From positions 1,698,001-1,762,000 of the forward strand of contig NC_064039.1 of NCBI RefSeq assembly GCF_932526225.1: a stretch of 64,000 nt of DNA, in the 5' to 3' direction. The DNA comes from Nematostella vectensis (taxonomy: Eukaryota > Cnidaria > Anthozoa > Actiniaria > Edwardsiidae). The notes under the pieces were generated by a model. It did not search any database and was not told where the DNA came from. It saw nothing but the letters and a program-made list of their open reading frames with translations. Shown piece after piece: positions 35,237 to 47,276 of this stretch. Made by a program: the position numbers and the translations under genes. Numbering within the stretch: position 1 is the stretch's first letter; every line of letters starts with the position of its first letter.

Positions 35237-38200
35237 ATGGCGACCAACCTCGCATCACTCTGGGCTCTTCTTCTGATTGTAGCGTCTATTTGTCATGGTA
35301 AGAACCCAGATAATCTAGGAAAAAGAAACTGCCCAAACATCTCCATCTAACGCGCTAAGAGTGTGTCAGGGCTCAGAGACTCAGATAGCTGTGAAATTAT
35401 ATATAATTTTTTCATTTTACGCATTTGTAAATGGTAATTTAATATAAATTCATATTGATTTTTTTTTTGCAATCTGTCACTCTGTTTCTTATACTAAATT
35501 TGCATTATAAGCAATTTGCAAACGCAAAACTGGAAAAGATAACAAGAACGCCTGAAAGAAAATTTCAGCTTTGACATGCTCAAAAATAAGAACGGCTGAA
35601 ACTCAACTGAAAATTAGACGTTCTTTTATAAAAAAAGTGTATCGCTTGTGAGATAATATAAGGTTTTTTTTCTTGTGTGGTGCCTGGTAAAGCAAAACAC
35701 ATCTCGTTAAATACGACCAAGCCAAGTCTAAATGAAGACAAACACGTCTCGTCAAACACGAGCAAACAAAGTCTAAATGATGAAAAATACGTCCCGGAAA
35801 AACACGTCTCGCTAACAACAACCAATCCAAGTCCACACGACAAGCGAAGCGATCTACCAGGCGTGGCTACAGACAAGGGGGAACACTTATGGTGGGTCAG
35901 CCAGTACACTGGAACGGGGTCCAGGCAAACGCAGACGCCGATAGACACAGGTAACCCTACTAATAAACACAGGTAAACACAGGTAACCCGAATAACAAAC
36001 CCTTCAAGTCAGAGACAGCTTTAGATAGCGGTAGCCCGACTCACAGGCACTTATAGACACATGCAACTGGAGGAAAAGCAATTCTAGCCTGCGAGCCGGC
36101 TCTTCTGTGTGGTTTCGTTGTTCAGGATAACTGTGGCGCAAAAAAATAGGGAGGAGAGAAGAATGGGGAGAAAGCCTTTTTGCTCGCCACAGGAATCCCG
36201 AGACCCCCATAACAGGAATTTCCGAATCAACCCACTGGAGAGCCTGCTAGCAGGCTAAGCAAATACCAATAGACACAGGTAACCCAACTAACAGTCCCTT
36301 CATAGTTAACTCGAGTTACAGACGAATACAAACACAGTATATCATAGTCACAGTCTATTTACACAGGTAAATCGAATTTCAATATCTTGTAGACACAGGT
36401 AACCCGAATGACAGACGCAAACATATTCCTGCGTAGGATAGGATTCTGATGCAAAATCTAGCAATAATGATTGACCCTAGTTTGCTCTCGCTCCTGCTAG
36501 CGGGAACCACTCGAGATCTGCAGTGGCTTCTACGTCACACGGGGAGTGGCCCAGCCCAGCCCTCCTCCATCACCCGTCTCCCCAAAGACGACGACTCCAT
36601 GGAAGAGTTAGTCGACAAGCCTGCACCCATGTTCCCCATGAGAAGCGCTACACAGCGAGCCAGCAAGAAAGATTATCGGGGTGAGTAAATAGATCAACAG
36701 TTAACAAGGCAACACCCATGTTCCCCATGAGAAGCGCTACACAGCGAGCCAGCAAGAAAGATTATCGGGGTGAGTAAATAGATCAACAGTTAACAAGGCA
36801 ACACCCATGTTCCCCATGAGAAGCGCTACACAGCGAGCCAGCAAGAAAGATTATCGAGGTGAGTAAATAGATCAACAGTTTGCAAGGCAACACCCATGTT
36901 CCCCATGAGAAGCGCTACACAGCGAGCCAGCAAGAAAGACTTTCGGGGTGAGTAAATAGATCAACAGTTAACAAGGCAACACCCATGTTCCCCATGAGAA
37001 GCGCTACACAGCGAGCCAGCAAGAAAGACTTTCGGGGTGAGTAAATAGATCAACAGTTAACAAGGCAACACCCATGTTCCCCATGAGAAGCGCTACACAG
37101 CGAGCCAGCAAGAAAGACTTTCGGGGTGAGTAAATAGATCAACAGTTAACAAGGCAACACCCATGTTCCCCATGAGGAAACTCTTCACAGCGAGCCAGCA
37201 AAGAACTATATCGGGGCGAGGATATAGATCAACAGGTCTCAAGGCGACACCTTTGTCGAAAAGTTCTACAGTGCGCAAAAAATATGGGGATGAGAGAAGG
37301 ATAAATTGATCAACCAGATGAAAAGACCGCAACAATGTTCAATGTGCGACAAAACACCAATAATTATACCGGGGTGGCTATATACCAAGTCAAACCAGGA
37401 AAAAAATGTTATGAATATCATTCAAATCTCATATTTCTTTAATCTGCAGTACGTCAGTATTGATATTAAACCTGCGTGTTGGGGAGAGAATGTAGCGAAG
37501 TCACTAGCGCACTAACGACGACGCACTATGATATTAGGTTGTCTTATTTTGAGCTGTGACTGGGGGAGGGGGGTGGCTAAAAGGCCCCCCCTCCGTATTT
37601 CATGAACTGCTATGACCATCAGACTTACAGACAATAATCACCAGCATGTAAAGAATCGCCACGCCCTATTTTAGGTGTGGTCGAATCAATTATGACGTCA
37701 CAATGACGTCTTAAATACGATGTCTAGATAGTCTTTTAAATATATCTAAATTATCAGATATCGGGTTGAAATCATTTTACCTTATTTAGATATGTCAAAG
37801 TCAACCTTTTAAGCTTTACAATGCAAAAAGGCCATAAAAACGTTTATAATCATTTTTTTTTAAAGAATTTCCGCCATCTTATTTGGATCCGCCATCTTGG
37901 ATTTTTTTTGCAAAAGAAGAAATCTGTAAATATTACCAAAAAAAGTATTTGCATGCATGTATTACTGCTGATGGTACTGATAAATGCATAATAATAGCTT
38001 TTAAAGTGTCATATAGTAAATCTAGTGACATTTTTAACAACAGCTTTGAGAGAGCGAAATTTCCTCACCCCTACCCCCAAATATCCGAGGTTAAAAAATT
38101 ATAGCGCTGTTGTGAAACTTGTCACCTAAACAAACTAATAAAGTCAAAAAAGGCATTAAAATCTGAGAAACAGGACCAAAATATAAAAAAATCACTACTT

Positions 38201-40746
38201 TTTAGTTAACGTCCGCAGAAAAGTCGCCAAGTTTTAGCCTCTTAGCTTCTATAGTTCAGAAGTTACAGCAATTTTCCCGGAGGTGGAAAAAGAGCCTCCC
38301 CCCCCCCCCCCCCCCCCCAGTCTGAATAGGGTTAAGAAAGTGGAAGATCTTGCCGAACTATATGTTTTGTATCCGTGAAAAGGAGAGAGCTTTCCACAAA
38401 ATCATACCGATCCATGTGAACTGATTATATATCCAACCCGCAGGAAGAGGAAGGAGTCACGGTATTAACGCGCAACTTCTCGCCGCAGTAAACAACGCCT
38501 ACCAGCCAGCGCAGCCCGCACAACCTGTATACGACCAAGCTAATGAGGACGGTAAGCCCGCACGACCTTTATACGACCAAGCTAGTGAGGACGGTAAGCC
38601 CGCACAACCTGTATATGAATTTTGCTTTGCTATCATAGAGACGTTAACGAATCTCTGTTAAAAAGGGGGCCATGTGGTACCCTGGTTCCAGAGCCTCGAA
38701 CGTCTCTTTATTTAGTGTCCTAACACCCTGGTAACACTCCGTATGCTTGTCTCATTACAATCTTTGTGTGTATCTGGGGGGGAGGGGGGTAATCACGTAG
38801 AAACGCGCCTGTTTTTCTAGACATTGCTATCAAGGAAGGGATGCTTGCGCATAACAGCTTTCGGTTGCTGCACCACGTACAACCACTACAATGGAACGAA
38901 ACACTGGCAGATGAGGCACAGAGGATCGCCAAAACCATCGCTAACGACCCGGAGTCTTTCCAGGTAATGATATGATGGTACCACCCAAAGTGCCAGGAAT
39001 CATTTCCAGGCAATAAAGAACCGTCGAGGAACACTGAAAGTCAGTTACTGTACAGTAACTTTCTATTGGTACTCGTATCAAATCCAGCTTTTTTCTTGTG
39101 TTTCGTACGCATGGGGAGTCCCCTGGGAAAACATCGCATAGATATGGCACGACTCAGTCTATATTTAGTCCATTATTTCCTGTGTTTCGTACGCAGGGGG
39201 AGTCCCCAGGGGAAAACATCGCGCAGATCTGGCACGACTTCCCTCACGCCCCGTTAAAGGCCTCCAACATCTGGTACAGTGAGAGGAAGGACTACAGCTT
39301 TGCTTACCCGACATACTCAGACAAGACGCGACACTTCAGTCAGATGGTGTGGAAAGGGACCTCGCAAGTTGGGCTAGGTAAGGGAAAATGTTGGAGTTAT
39401 GGAGGGTGTTAGCCCTTTCACTCCTGGGTACTTTTGAGCAAAATTGTAAAAAAAAAAAAAAAATAAAAATAAAAAAACCAGACTGAGTACAGAAACCTCC
39501 CCCTCTATTTCAAGTCCAACACTACCAGTTAAGCTAAGCTACCGCTGACCCAAGACGGTATGCCTTGAAGTTTCCAACGATGCACTGCGGTGCCTCATCT
39601 TTCTAGCGACGGCACTGCTACAGCCTGTTGCTTACAACAGTTTTGCTTGTAATTTGCTTAAAAATTACAGCTTTTTCACATCTGGAGAGTGCCTTAGGAC
39701 ATCATAAAGTCTATTTGGGCATAATTAATGCTGTGCTTATGGATGTTTGCACGCTGAGGTTGATTCAATGGGATAATTCCTTGTCTGGGCTTCACCAAGT
39801 GAGAAAGGAATTTTCTAGTGAATGGCCTCATACTCTTCAATGTGGGCCATCTTTGCTACCCAACCTTATTCAAAAATTGTTTTCAGGCTTATTCTGGGTT
39901 CCTTGGAACTGGAAATGTTTTGTTTAGCTTCGGGGCAAAGGGACTTATGAAAAAACTGTTATGATTATGGGGGAGGAGATTGCCCGCCTTTCTGTCAAGG
40001 TGTTTCCAAGACTCCCATGATGCAGTGTAGGCATGTAAAATAGGCTAATGGTGACTCGCTTCTAATGGAGGTTCTAGCATTGATTATTGTGACTGATTGC
40101 TGTAAAATGGGACCTGACGGAGCGCAATAAAGGTATCTTTTTGTGACTTGATCTGTGTTTGCTTGTCTCTATTTGTAGTTCGGAATTTTGTGTCTTTTTT
40201 GGTAAGAAATGTTTCTGAGTTTAAGCATTTGTTTACGAATTGGTCAGAAATCAAGGTTGATATTTTGACAATAGAGTCAATTCTATTACATTGCGCTTGG
40301 ATGCGCTTTTGAAGGTCATCTATGCCTTGGAGGAATCCATGAGTATCCGGGTCTGGTGATGTTTAGTTTGCATTTCTGACGTTTTGGAGTTGGGCCTATA
40401 TTTTACAGGCGTCTCAGGGCGTAAAAGTACTCTACGAATCACTTGCTGTAACGTGCTGGGGATTCGTATTATCGAGGGTAAAGGTTTGAGGGTATTTAAA
40501 CTTTTGTTGCATGTTGCAGGGCTAGCGATGAGCCCGTCTGAGAAGTACAAGATTGTAGTGGCGCTTTATTGGCCGCTGGGGAATGACCCGCATCCCAAGG
40601 AACTCGTGAAGAACATCCCTAAGCCCGGCGGGGGTCCTGACGTGTACGCAACTCTCAAGTGGAGAATATCAAGACCGATAAATACGGACCAGAACAACCT
40701 GCAACCTCAACAACCTGACCAACCTAGCCTGCAACCCGACCAATAA
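35237..40746 (+). CDS. Secreted CAP (SCP/PR-1) domain protein
   Basis: Exons: 35237-35297, 35693-35950, 36501-36680, 38444-38551, 38821-38963, 39197-39377, 40520-40746. They sum to 1158 nt (385 aa). Residues 1-20 form a signal peptide (MATNLASLWALLLIVASICH). A low-complexity Ser/Thr/Lys region follows, with KHVSxNT...SLND repeats, then a linker. The CAP domain spans about residues 203-365: LAHNSFRLLHH, LQWNETLADEAQRIAKTIA, GENIAQIWHD, YSFAYPTYSDKTRHFSQMVW and YKIVVALYWPLGN. The tail is Gln/Pro/Asp-rich. AATAAA follows 62 nt after the stop. The function of the individual protein is unknown. Oddity: exons 3 and 4 end inside tandem arrays that copy the exon end and its donor. The 3' exons were later duplicated at 49905-50763. 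This copy is the intact one. Confidence 0.85.
35575..35645 (+). repeat. Interspersed repeat family, copy 3 of 3 (short)
   Basis: Only the terminal part is present: TAAGAACGGC, then CTCAACTGAAAATTAGACG and TTCTTTTATAAAA. It sits in the first intron of the second CAP gene, about 50 bp before exon 2. Confidence 0.45.
35951..36410 (+). repeat. Dispersed copies of the exon 2 donor GACACAG|GTAACCC
   Basis: The exon 2 end ATAGACACAG|GTAACCC recurs in the following intron near 35980, 36276 and 36397, partly as AATAGACACAGGTAACCC and GTAGACACAGGTAACCCGAA. The spacing is irregular, unlike the other arrays. Confidence 0.6.
36622..37250 (+). repeat. 89-bp tandem array carrying exon 3 end plus donor
   Basis: ACCCATGTTCCCC starts at 36625, 36714, 36803, 36892, 36981, 37070 and 37159, an exact 89-bp period. 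Each of the first six units carries the last 56 nt of exon 3, ending TATCGGG or TTTCGGG, followed by GTGAGTAAATAG. The seventh unit is diverged (TATCGGGGCGAGG), and a more degraded trace reaches about 37300. Reading through any copied donor meets TAA at once. Confidence 0.95.
38510..38611 (+). repeat. 42-bp tandem duplication of exon 4 end plus donor
   Basis: CCCGCACAACCTGTATACGA through GAGGACG|GTAAG is followed at once by a second unit with its donor at 38594-38595, and then a partial third unit ending in CCTGTATATG. The period is 42 bp, so the second copy keeps the reading frame. Confidence 0.9.
39095..39197 (+). repeat. Decayed tandem duplicate of a 3' splice site (CAP exon 6)
   Basis: TGTGTTTCGTACGCATGGGG at about 39099 mirrors the true acceptor TGTGTTTCGTACGCAG|GGGG at 39181-39197, with the next roughly 45 nt of exon also copied. 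In the upstream copy the acceptor AG has become AT and the frame is altered, so only the downstream copy can work. The same pair is present in copy B (about 50182 and 50280), so it predates the segmental duplication. Confidence 0.8.
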
Positions 40747-40807
40747 TCCGAGCAGTAACTCAACAAGAAGCCTTATCAGCCAAGCCTTCTACCATATTAT
40801 CTTCACC

Positions 40808-40813
40808 AATAAA
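40808..40813 (+). promoter_or_regulatory. Polyadenylation signal of second CAP gene
   Basis: AATAAA lies 62 nt after the TAA stop of the CAP gene, the usual spacing for a metazoan polyadenylation signal. Confidence 0.5.
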
Positions 40814-41372
40814 ACGGCCCACCAAACTTCCAGCACGTATCAGTATAAGCCAAAATGAAATACAAGCTATGAAAGACGAAGCCCGAATTCTAAAATGAAA
40901 ACGGAGGTTAGACTTTGTCGACAACTCATCTTTCTCAAATGTTAGTATCTGTGTTATGTTAAGCATAATTGATTGAGATATGATAAGTGTGACATACAAA
41001 GAGTGAATAAAATGACAAATGAACCGAAGTTCAAAGGCAGATTTTCAAATTTATAGAAGGGAGAGCTCCCCCCCCACCTACCCACCCACCGATCTTTTTC
41101 TTCTGAACTTGACGTAAACAGCTTTAAGGCACTCCAGACAAAAAAAAATTGAGCAACCCAGCCCCCCCCCCCCCCAAAAAAAAAAAGATTCTAAGCAAGA
41201 AAAATAAATCTATTATCTCTCTAGCCTGCTTGCAGGCGTTGTATGGTGTTTTATCAGTGAAAACCCGACGTTCGTGATCGTGGCGCATCTTGTTTATCTT
41301 GTCCGCGCGCGCTATTATCTTCCATGCTATAATCTCCCATGAAGAAAGTATCGTGAGGTCTGGGAACGAGAT

Positions 41373-42164
41373 ATATATGTTTATACCAGCTGGGAGGTCC
41401 GTATCGGGAAATACCGTGATCGAGGTCTTGAAAATACTGACCGAGGCCGAGGGAGAGGTTTCGCTTCTGACTATTGCAATGCTTTTGCCGATGTTAGTGA
41501 AGATTTCGTCCGCTCATGATCATTAAATAAACTCCATTTTGTATTTCCACACAACGCTTTCGATCCTCCAGAAATACAGAAACTCCAATGAAGATATTTT
41601 ATAATTTTTGACCAACAATTTTGTAAACTAATTTAGTCCCAATTGATACGTCGTTCTCAACTCGAATTGATCGTAGAAATGTCTTCTTTCGCATTAAATC
41701 CTCCACAGACGATATATTCACTAAAGAACTTCTCTTGAATGTGGATACGTTAAGTTGGTTATGCAGGTAAATTCCTAGAGTGCTTTGCTGTTTTTCTTCG
41801 TATGAAGAGACGATTTGCTGCTTTTTTTATCCCAAATAAAGTTTCAGCAAACTTGAAATTGTCGCGCGCGTAGCAAAATCATTCGTGGCGGGATATTGTC
41901 AAAACACAGGGGGTTTGAAGCCGATTTTCCGTAAAGTCAATGATTCGGATGAAGTGACAAATAAAATGCCGTTTTAGTGTGAAGATCTATAACCTCGGGA
42001 GTCAAAATCCTGTTTTCGATGGTCATTTTACAAATCAACTCACTATTTCGAGCTTTGGAGTTGAGCGGTCTGGTATCGCGGGGTCCGGATCGTAGGATAC
42101 CGGACCTCACGAGAGCCAATCAGAGCGCGCGATTTGATGGATACCGGACCCCGAAAATAATAAA
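41373..42164. mobile_element. Interspersed element inserted in copy A only
   Basis: In copy B the flanks are contiguous (GGGAACGAGAT joined to TAGGTGTTAATCAT at about 51090). In copy A about 790 bp intervene. The insert starts near GGGAGGTCCGTATCGGGAAA and ends with GATACCGGACCCCG, giving loosely inverted GGTCCG/CGGACC ends. Its middle is repeated at 62371-62815 and its CGATGGTCATTTTACAAATC block again at 63630. Confidence 0.75.
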
Positions 42165-43155
42165 AGCTGTTAATCATATCAACACTCTATTCCTCCAATC
42201 AATACGTCGCACCGATCACGATCAGCCCAGCGGCTCTCTAACCATTAGTATTGATATACTTTAGCATACGTGCTTTGCTCGCAAGACAACATCTGCACGG
42301 CAATTAACCTGCTGAATACAACTAGCAGCCGAGCAGTGCGTCTGTCTAAAGTTGAATAAAGGCTTGGCGCCAAAAGAGAGAGGAAATACTGCGCATGTCC
42401 AATTATGACTTCTGAAAAAGCCAGACTCACTCTATACTTTGTCAGTACTCATTATTTCTCAAGAAGCTCTTTAATTACCAATGCGTCTCTGCTTTGTTCT
42501 TTTGACCTCACGTATCACTTTTCACTTGTTTGCGATAAAACGCTAAATCCCTTAGACAATGCCACTTTTCCGACCTTGGGTTATTCCGAACGATCGTACT
42601 ACAAGGACACGTCCCAATCAATATCGTCAATTATTACTCACATGCGAAACTAAAGAAACGGCTATACCCTTCTTCTACCAACAGACCTTGGACAGCACCA
42701 TTTTGCAGCCAGCAACTGTCAAAAATATAATACAACTTCACCTAAAGATCAGTGCGTGTTAAAAAAAGTATCGCTACTGCACCTATTTACAGCTCGACAC
42801 AGTCATCCCTTACTGATTATCGTCAATGGATTGAGCCGCTAAGCATGGATTATCGTTTGCACGTCAAGAGCTCGCTTCTATCTCTACTGTGCACAGCTAG
42901 GAATAAAGACAGAACAATAACTTCTTTTTGCCCCAGGCATGCATGTTTTTTGTGGTTTGGGATTCACGATTGAGATGACAGGGTATCATATGAACGCAAA
43001 CAGATAAACTACAATAGGGAAAAGATGAACATCTGTAGGTTTTTTTTTAACTTATTCTAATTTATATTCAGGATAATTCATAGCTGTCATTTTAAAAACA
43101 CTAAAAAGAACCTGAGAGCGCAATCTATTGTATTGGCTGTCCGAGAGGTACTGGT

Positions 43156-44502
43156 TCAGCCTTTATTGGCGTCTTCCCGCCCTTTCTTGTTCGCATTCAT
43201 CGTCGCGTCTCTCTCTTTCTTCGTCCTTGTGTCGCCAAGATGTATGCTTCCATCCGGGTTCTTCTTCACTCGGAAGTTCTTGTACTGTTCTCTGATGGCG
43301 CTTATCGCGCCTGCTACCTTAGAATTCGCCTTTTGAGTGGCCTTTTTGTTGGCCTCGCGATGAGCGGCGAGGTTGCCTCCCTTGAGGTTTTTCTTGCGCA
43401 TGTCCGCGTAGCTTTTGGCAAACTCCTTGATGGCCTTAATGGTTTTCTTGGGGTTCTTGATGGTCTCCCTTGCGAGGGTACCCAAACCTTAACAAACGAA
43501 GTGAAGACATTTTATCAAACGTGAAGGGTAGCACAAAAATATGATTTAAAAATATTTTTCAAACGTGCAAGTAAAGAAAAGAAAATTCACAAAAAAAAGA
43601 GGGAATCTCTTTAAACGTGTAAGTTATTAAAAAAACATGAACGACAAAAACAATATTTTTGGCTCGCTCCATTAGTAAATGATAGGCGTCATGATGATGA
43701 CATGCGACCATGCTTACTACATGTAGCTTGTCTTCACTCACCAGTCCGGTGTCCAGTCTCATCCCGATCCCTGATTCCTGTTTTTCCAACGTGGATTTTC
43801 TGCTTCCCAACAGTGATCGTCTTACCTCTGTCACACAACGAAAAACAGCTTGAGAACAAAATTCTTCAAAAAAGGTCAACGTCAGCGTTTGATGCCATTA
43901 CAATAGCGTCTTATATGAGATTGCGAAAACAAAAGACTCCATGACTATGTCTATGACTACTTGCGACATGCTGCTTAAATTGCAGTTCCGTCACACAAGG
44001 AACCGTTATAAAAAGCTGAAAATGACAAATCTATAATAATCCCATTTCGTAGCTCTTGGTAGTCTCTAGAAACCTACCTTGGGGATTTCTTAGATGTATA
44101 CGAGTAGCCTCCGATTGTCTTCTTTGCTGGTGTTGTCTTTTTGGGAGACTTCCTACTTCCAAACCAGCCTCCGGACTTCTTGACGGACGACTTTTTCGAT
44201 GAAGACGACCTCCTTCCACCAAACCAGCCTCCTCTTCTTGAGCTACTTGTCTTACGCACACTGGTCTTGCGGGAGCTTGGCCTAGTTCGACGGGAGCTGA
44301 CGCTGGTACTTCGTGAGGAAGAAGTCCTTCTTCCTCCCGATCCGCCGCGGGACGAGGACCGACTGACGGAGCGACTACTTGAGCGACTGCTACTCGACCG
44401 ACTGGAACCCCTTCTTCCTCCGAACCAGCCTTCGACCTCCGCAAACATACATAGCGTCATAAATACTACGAAGACTAACAACACTAAAGTGTAGACCCTC
44501 AT
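43156..44502 (-). CDS. Secreted Arg/Ser-rich protein with serum amyloid A-like domain (long form)
   Basis: Exons: 44502-44078, 43827-43742, 43487-43156. They sum to 843 nt (280 aa). The signal peptide ends in MFAEVEG. The N-terminal region is Arg/Ser/Lys-rich and carries three GWFG(G/S)R(R/K) modules (after the signal peptide, near residue 91 and near residue 112), then a linker KTITVGKQKIHVGKTG. Residues 171-280 show the SAA pattern: SYADMRKKNLKGGN, AAHREANKKAT, AGAISAIREQY and, at the end, MNANKKGREDANKG. This parallels the YSDMREAN...H...N.....ISxARE...AANxxGRxxxxN layout of SAA. There are no cysteines in the SAA part. SAA is an acute-phase lipid-binding protein in vertebrates; the role here is unknown. 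The Arg/Ser extension is not part of typical SAA. Confidence 0.78.
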
Positions 44503-44573
44503 TGTTACTACAAAGCGCAGTGGATGCTTTGCTTACTCGAAATATCTGCTGCGTTAGTTTCACTTCTGGTGCG

Positions 44574-44614
44574 ATTTATATACATGAGTCCTTTTATAAT
44601 ATTTGGTGACGTCA
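44574..44614 (-). promoter_or_regulatory. TATA box and CRE upstream of long SAA-like gene
   Basis: On the gene strand a TATATAAAT box (44574-44583) lies about 75 bp upstream of the ATG. A TGACGTCA palindrome (44607-44614) lies about 30 bp further upstream. Both are kept at the same spacing in copy B. Confidence 0.6.
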
Positions 44615-44734
44615 TTTCCGTTTAAACGCTCTTTATCGGATGTAAGATCGCCCTTCCTCCCGAGAGCAAGTTAAATTTGGGGTTAAGTGATGAAAGAAAT
44701 CATATCCGGTTATAAACATCGCATTGAGCTATCG

Positions 44735-46075
44735 CATTGTGCACGGAGTTGCGTTACATACACATGCACGTTGCGTTTTGCGTTACCTTTTCCGAGTTGC
44801 GTTTGTCGTTGCATTTTCTTTGACAGCATGCGTTGCGTTCTGAAGCTGACTACGTTGCCTTTTTCTCATTGCCTCTTTCTGTTTCGTTATCGCGTTGACT
44901 TTCCGGGTTGCCCTTTTTCCGCATAGTTAGTACTAACTATGCTTTTTCGCGATGCCTTTTTCGCGTTGCCTTTTCTCGTCGCCTCTTCGCGTTGCCTTTT
45001 CGCGCTGCCTATGGCGTTGCTTTATCGTTTGCTGATATTTTTCTTTGGCTATCATATTGCGTTGAGAAAATGAATAACCTCTCAGATGTAAACTCTATTC
45101 TCAAAACCGGATTCGTTTCCAGAATGGCATTGCTTTCCTTACCTTTCCTTTCTTGACTCTTATAAAGGCGCCATTTTGCTCGCTGTTCCGCAGATGATCG
45201 ACTTGGATCCTTAGATTTTGTCTTTCTCTTGCACAAAATTTCCTCCTCGTTTCGCTTGTGATACTTTTTCGCTGATTCCCTTTTCTCTTTAAGTCTATGT
45301 TGCCGAGATTGTAATAAACGCCGTGCTCAAGATGTCATTGGCAAATCCATTATTTTGTTTTGAATGAAGTTTGCAAATGTGTAGACTTAAAATGCCAAAA
45401 GGCAACGCGAAAAGACAGCGCGAAAATGCAACGCGAAAAGGCAAGGAGGAAAGGCAATGCGAAGCGCGGTAAAATGCAACACAGGTGCATGAAATATCTA
45501 AACTCAACGCTTGTGTGCAACGGAAAAACGCAACGCGTCTTCGTAAGAACGAATGTAAAAATTGGAAGATTTAGTGGTACAAACAATGTGCATTTTGTAA
45601 ATGTATTTTCCGTGTTCTAATTCATTAAATCAGTGCTTCAAATTTTACTTTTGATTTTTGTGTAGCTCTACCGGAAGTAAAAAGCTGATAAATTTCTGGT
45701 TTTTGTTTCATATTTTTCATGACGATGAAATAACAAATTTATCAAAACACACACACTACGATAAAGTGTAGTTAATGTGCATTCCAAATCAGCTTTTATT
45801 TTCTGTTTGTCAATTAAAATACAATAAACTATCTTAAAAATTGTATTTTAATCTCGCAAAATGTATCACGCGCAGTGCTATTATTCGTTATTAAATCCTT
45901 TTTTTCGTGCTAGGTGAAGGCTTTTAACGAAATACCATTACGTAATTAATCTACCCCAAGAGATCTACCCACTTGCCAAAAATCAAATTGCTACATTAAG
46001 GCGATTATTTATTTTTCTTCAACAATTTTTCAGCTGGTTGTCAATTGGGTGGGTAGCAATTCCGTGCACATAGCC
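44735..46075. other. Copy A-specific insert with mirrored GCGTTGCCTTTT repeats
   Basis: Copy B lacks this 1.3 kb. On the plus strand 44760-45015 is rich in GCGTTGCCTTTT-like motifs. From 45390 to 45540 the reverse complement motif AAAAGGCAACGCG dominates, so the block is an irregular inverted arrangement. No gene was recognised; short open frames here are low-complexity. Confidence 0.6.
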
Positions 46076-47276
46076 ATATACTTAACGGCATGTTGTTTTT
46101 TTACCTTTTTTTCCTTGGTGCTATTTCAGTGGTTATAAGGGCCATGGGGACTAAATCTTTTTGGTTCTAGAAGCTAGCTATGGAAATGATGCCCTCGCCT
46201 TGACCCTCGAACTTCTTCAAAGTTTCAGACGAGCTCTACTTCCAAGCTAGTCTATTGACTAGGCTTAAAAGTTCCGCTATTGCTATAGGTGTTATTGTGG
46301 TGGATTTCTTCCAAGATGGTTCAAGGGCCACGACGCTAGGAATGTCATGGCCCTGTGAGCCTGCCAAAAAGCATGTACTTCCGCTATTCATGAGCTAATT
46401 CCATAAAATAAAGATTTGTAAATGCTGTGCTAAAACTGTAAGATGGCAAAGACATGTGCACCAGAATGTTATCTGCATCTGCTTTTCCATTTTAAATAAA
46501 ATTTCGATTAGTTATAATCGTAAGGCCAGTGTTTTTTTAATGCCTGCTTAAAATTTTTCCGTTGTGTATGTGATTTTAGTCGGATTACACAAGATGATCT
46601 GATTGGATGACCATTCAGTAGGCTGTAAATTGTAGACTGCTCGAAATCTTTATTGGGATTTTGGTTTACAACCCATCAGATATAAAATGGTTGCTTAGAG
46701 CCTGTGATCGGTGAAAAATGCCGGATTTGAAAACAAAACATGGCAGATGACCAGACCAAACACTCGTTTATACTGCTTTGCACCCCTACCTCCTGTGGTT
46801 TGAATTTTTCAGACTACGACAAATCTAGTTTTTGTTCCACTTTTTGATATTTATATATATATTTTTTAATATAATTTTCTTTACAAACCTCGTATCAGGC
46901 CCTCGCAACAAGGCGGTGGTGCGTTCAACATCCGGGTATCTGTGGATGGCGTCCCTCTAAAAAGTGACAGAGGAGCTAGCTACTGTGACGGCGAATGCGT
47001 TTTCACGGTAGGTTAGCGTGACACACGCAATACTTTAACGCAGAATGCGTGATCACAGCAGGCTAGCGTGACAGTCACAAAATACAGTTAACGCTAACCT
47101 TACTCCCGTAAGGTTAGCGTGACAGTAAAATTGATATTACAAGTAAACATTTATCATTATACATTTATATTCAGCAATAACGGGATTCCTTACTGCTTGT
47201 TTTTCCTCCAACAGTACGCTGAAGAAAGTACTGTCTGCCAGATATTGTACCTAAATAGTTCTCTCTCACCACGATA

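Noticed and set aside
39628..39927. 99-codon plus-strand frame in the CAP intron
   Set aside because: No family similarity; it lies in the intron segment missing from copy B.
44031..44494. Other-frame open frames over the Arg/Ser-rich exon, including a Leu/Asp/Glu-rich one on the plus strand
   Set aside because: They are low-complexity shadows of the GWFG/Arg-Ser exon, which has a signal peptide and spliced partners.
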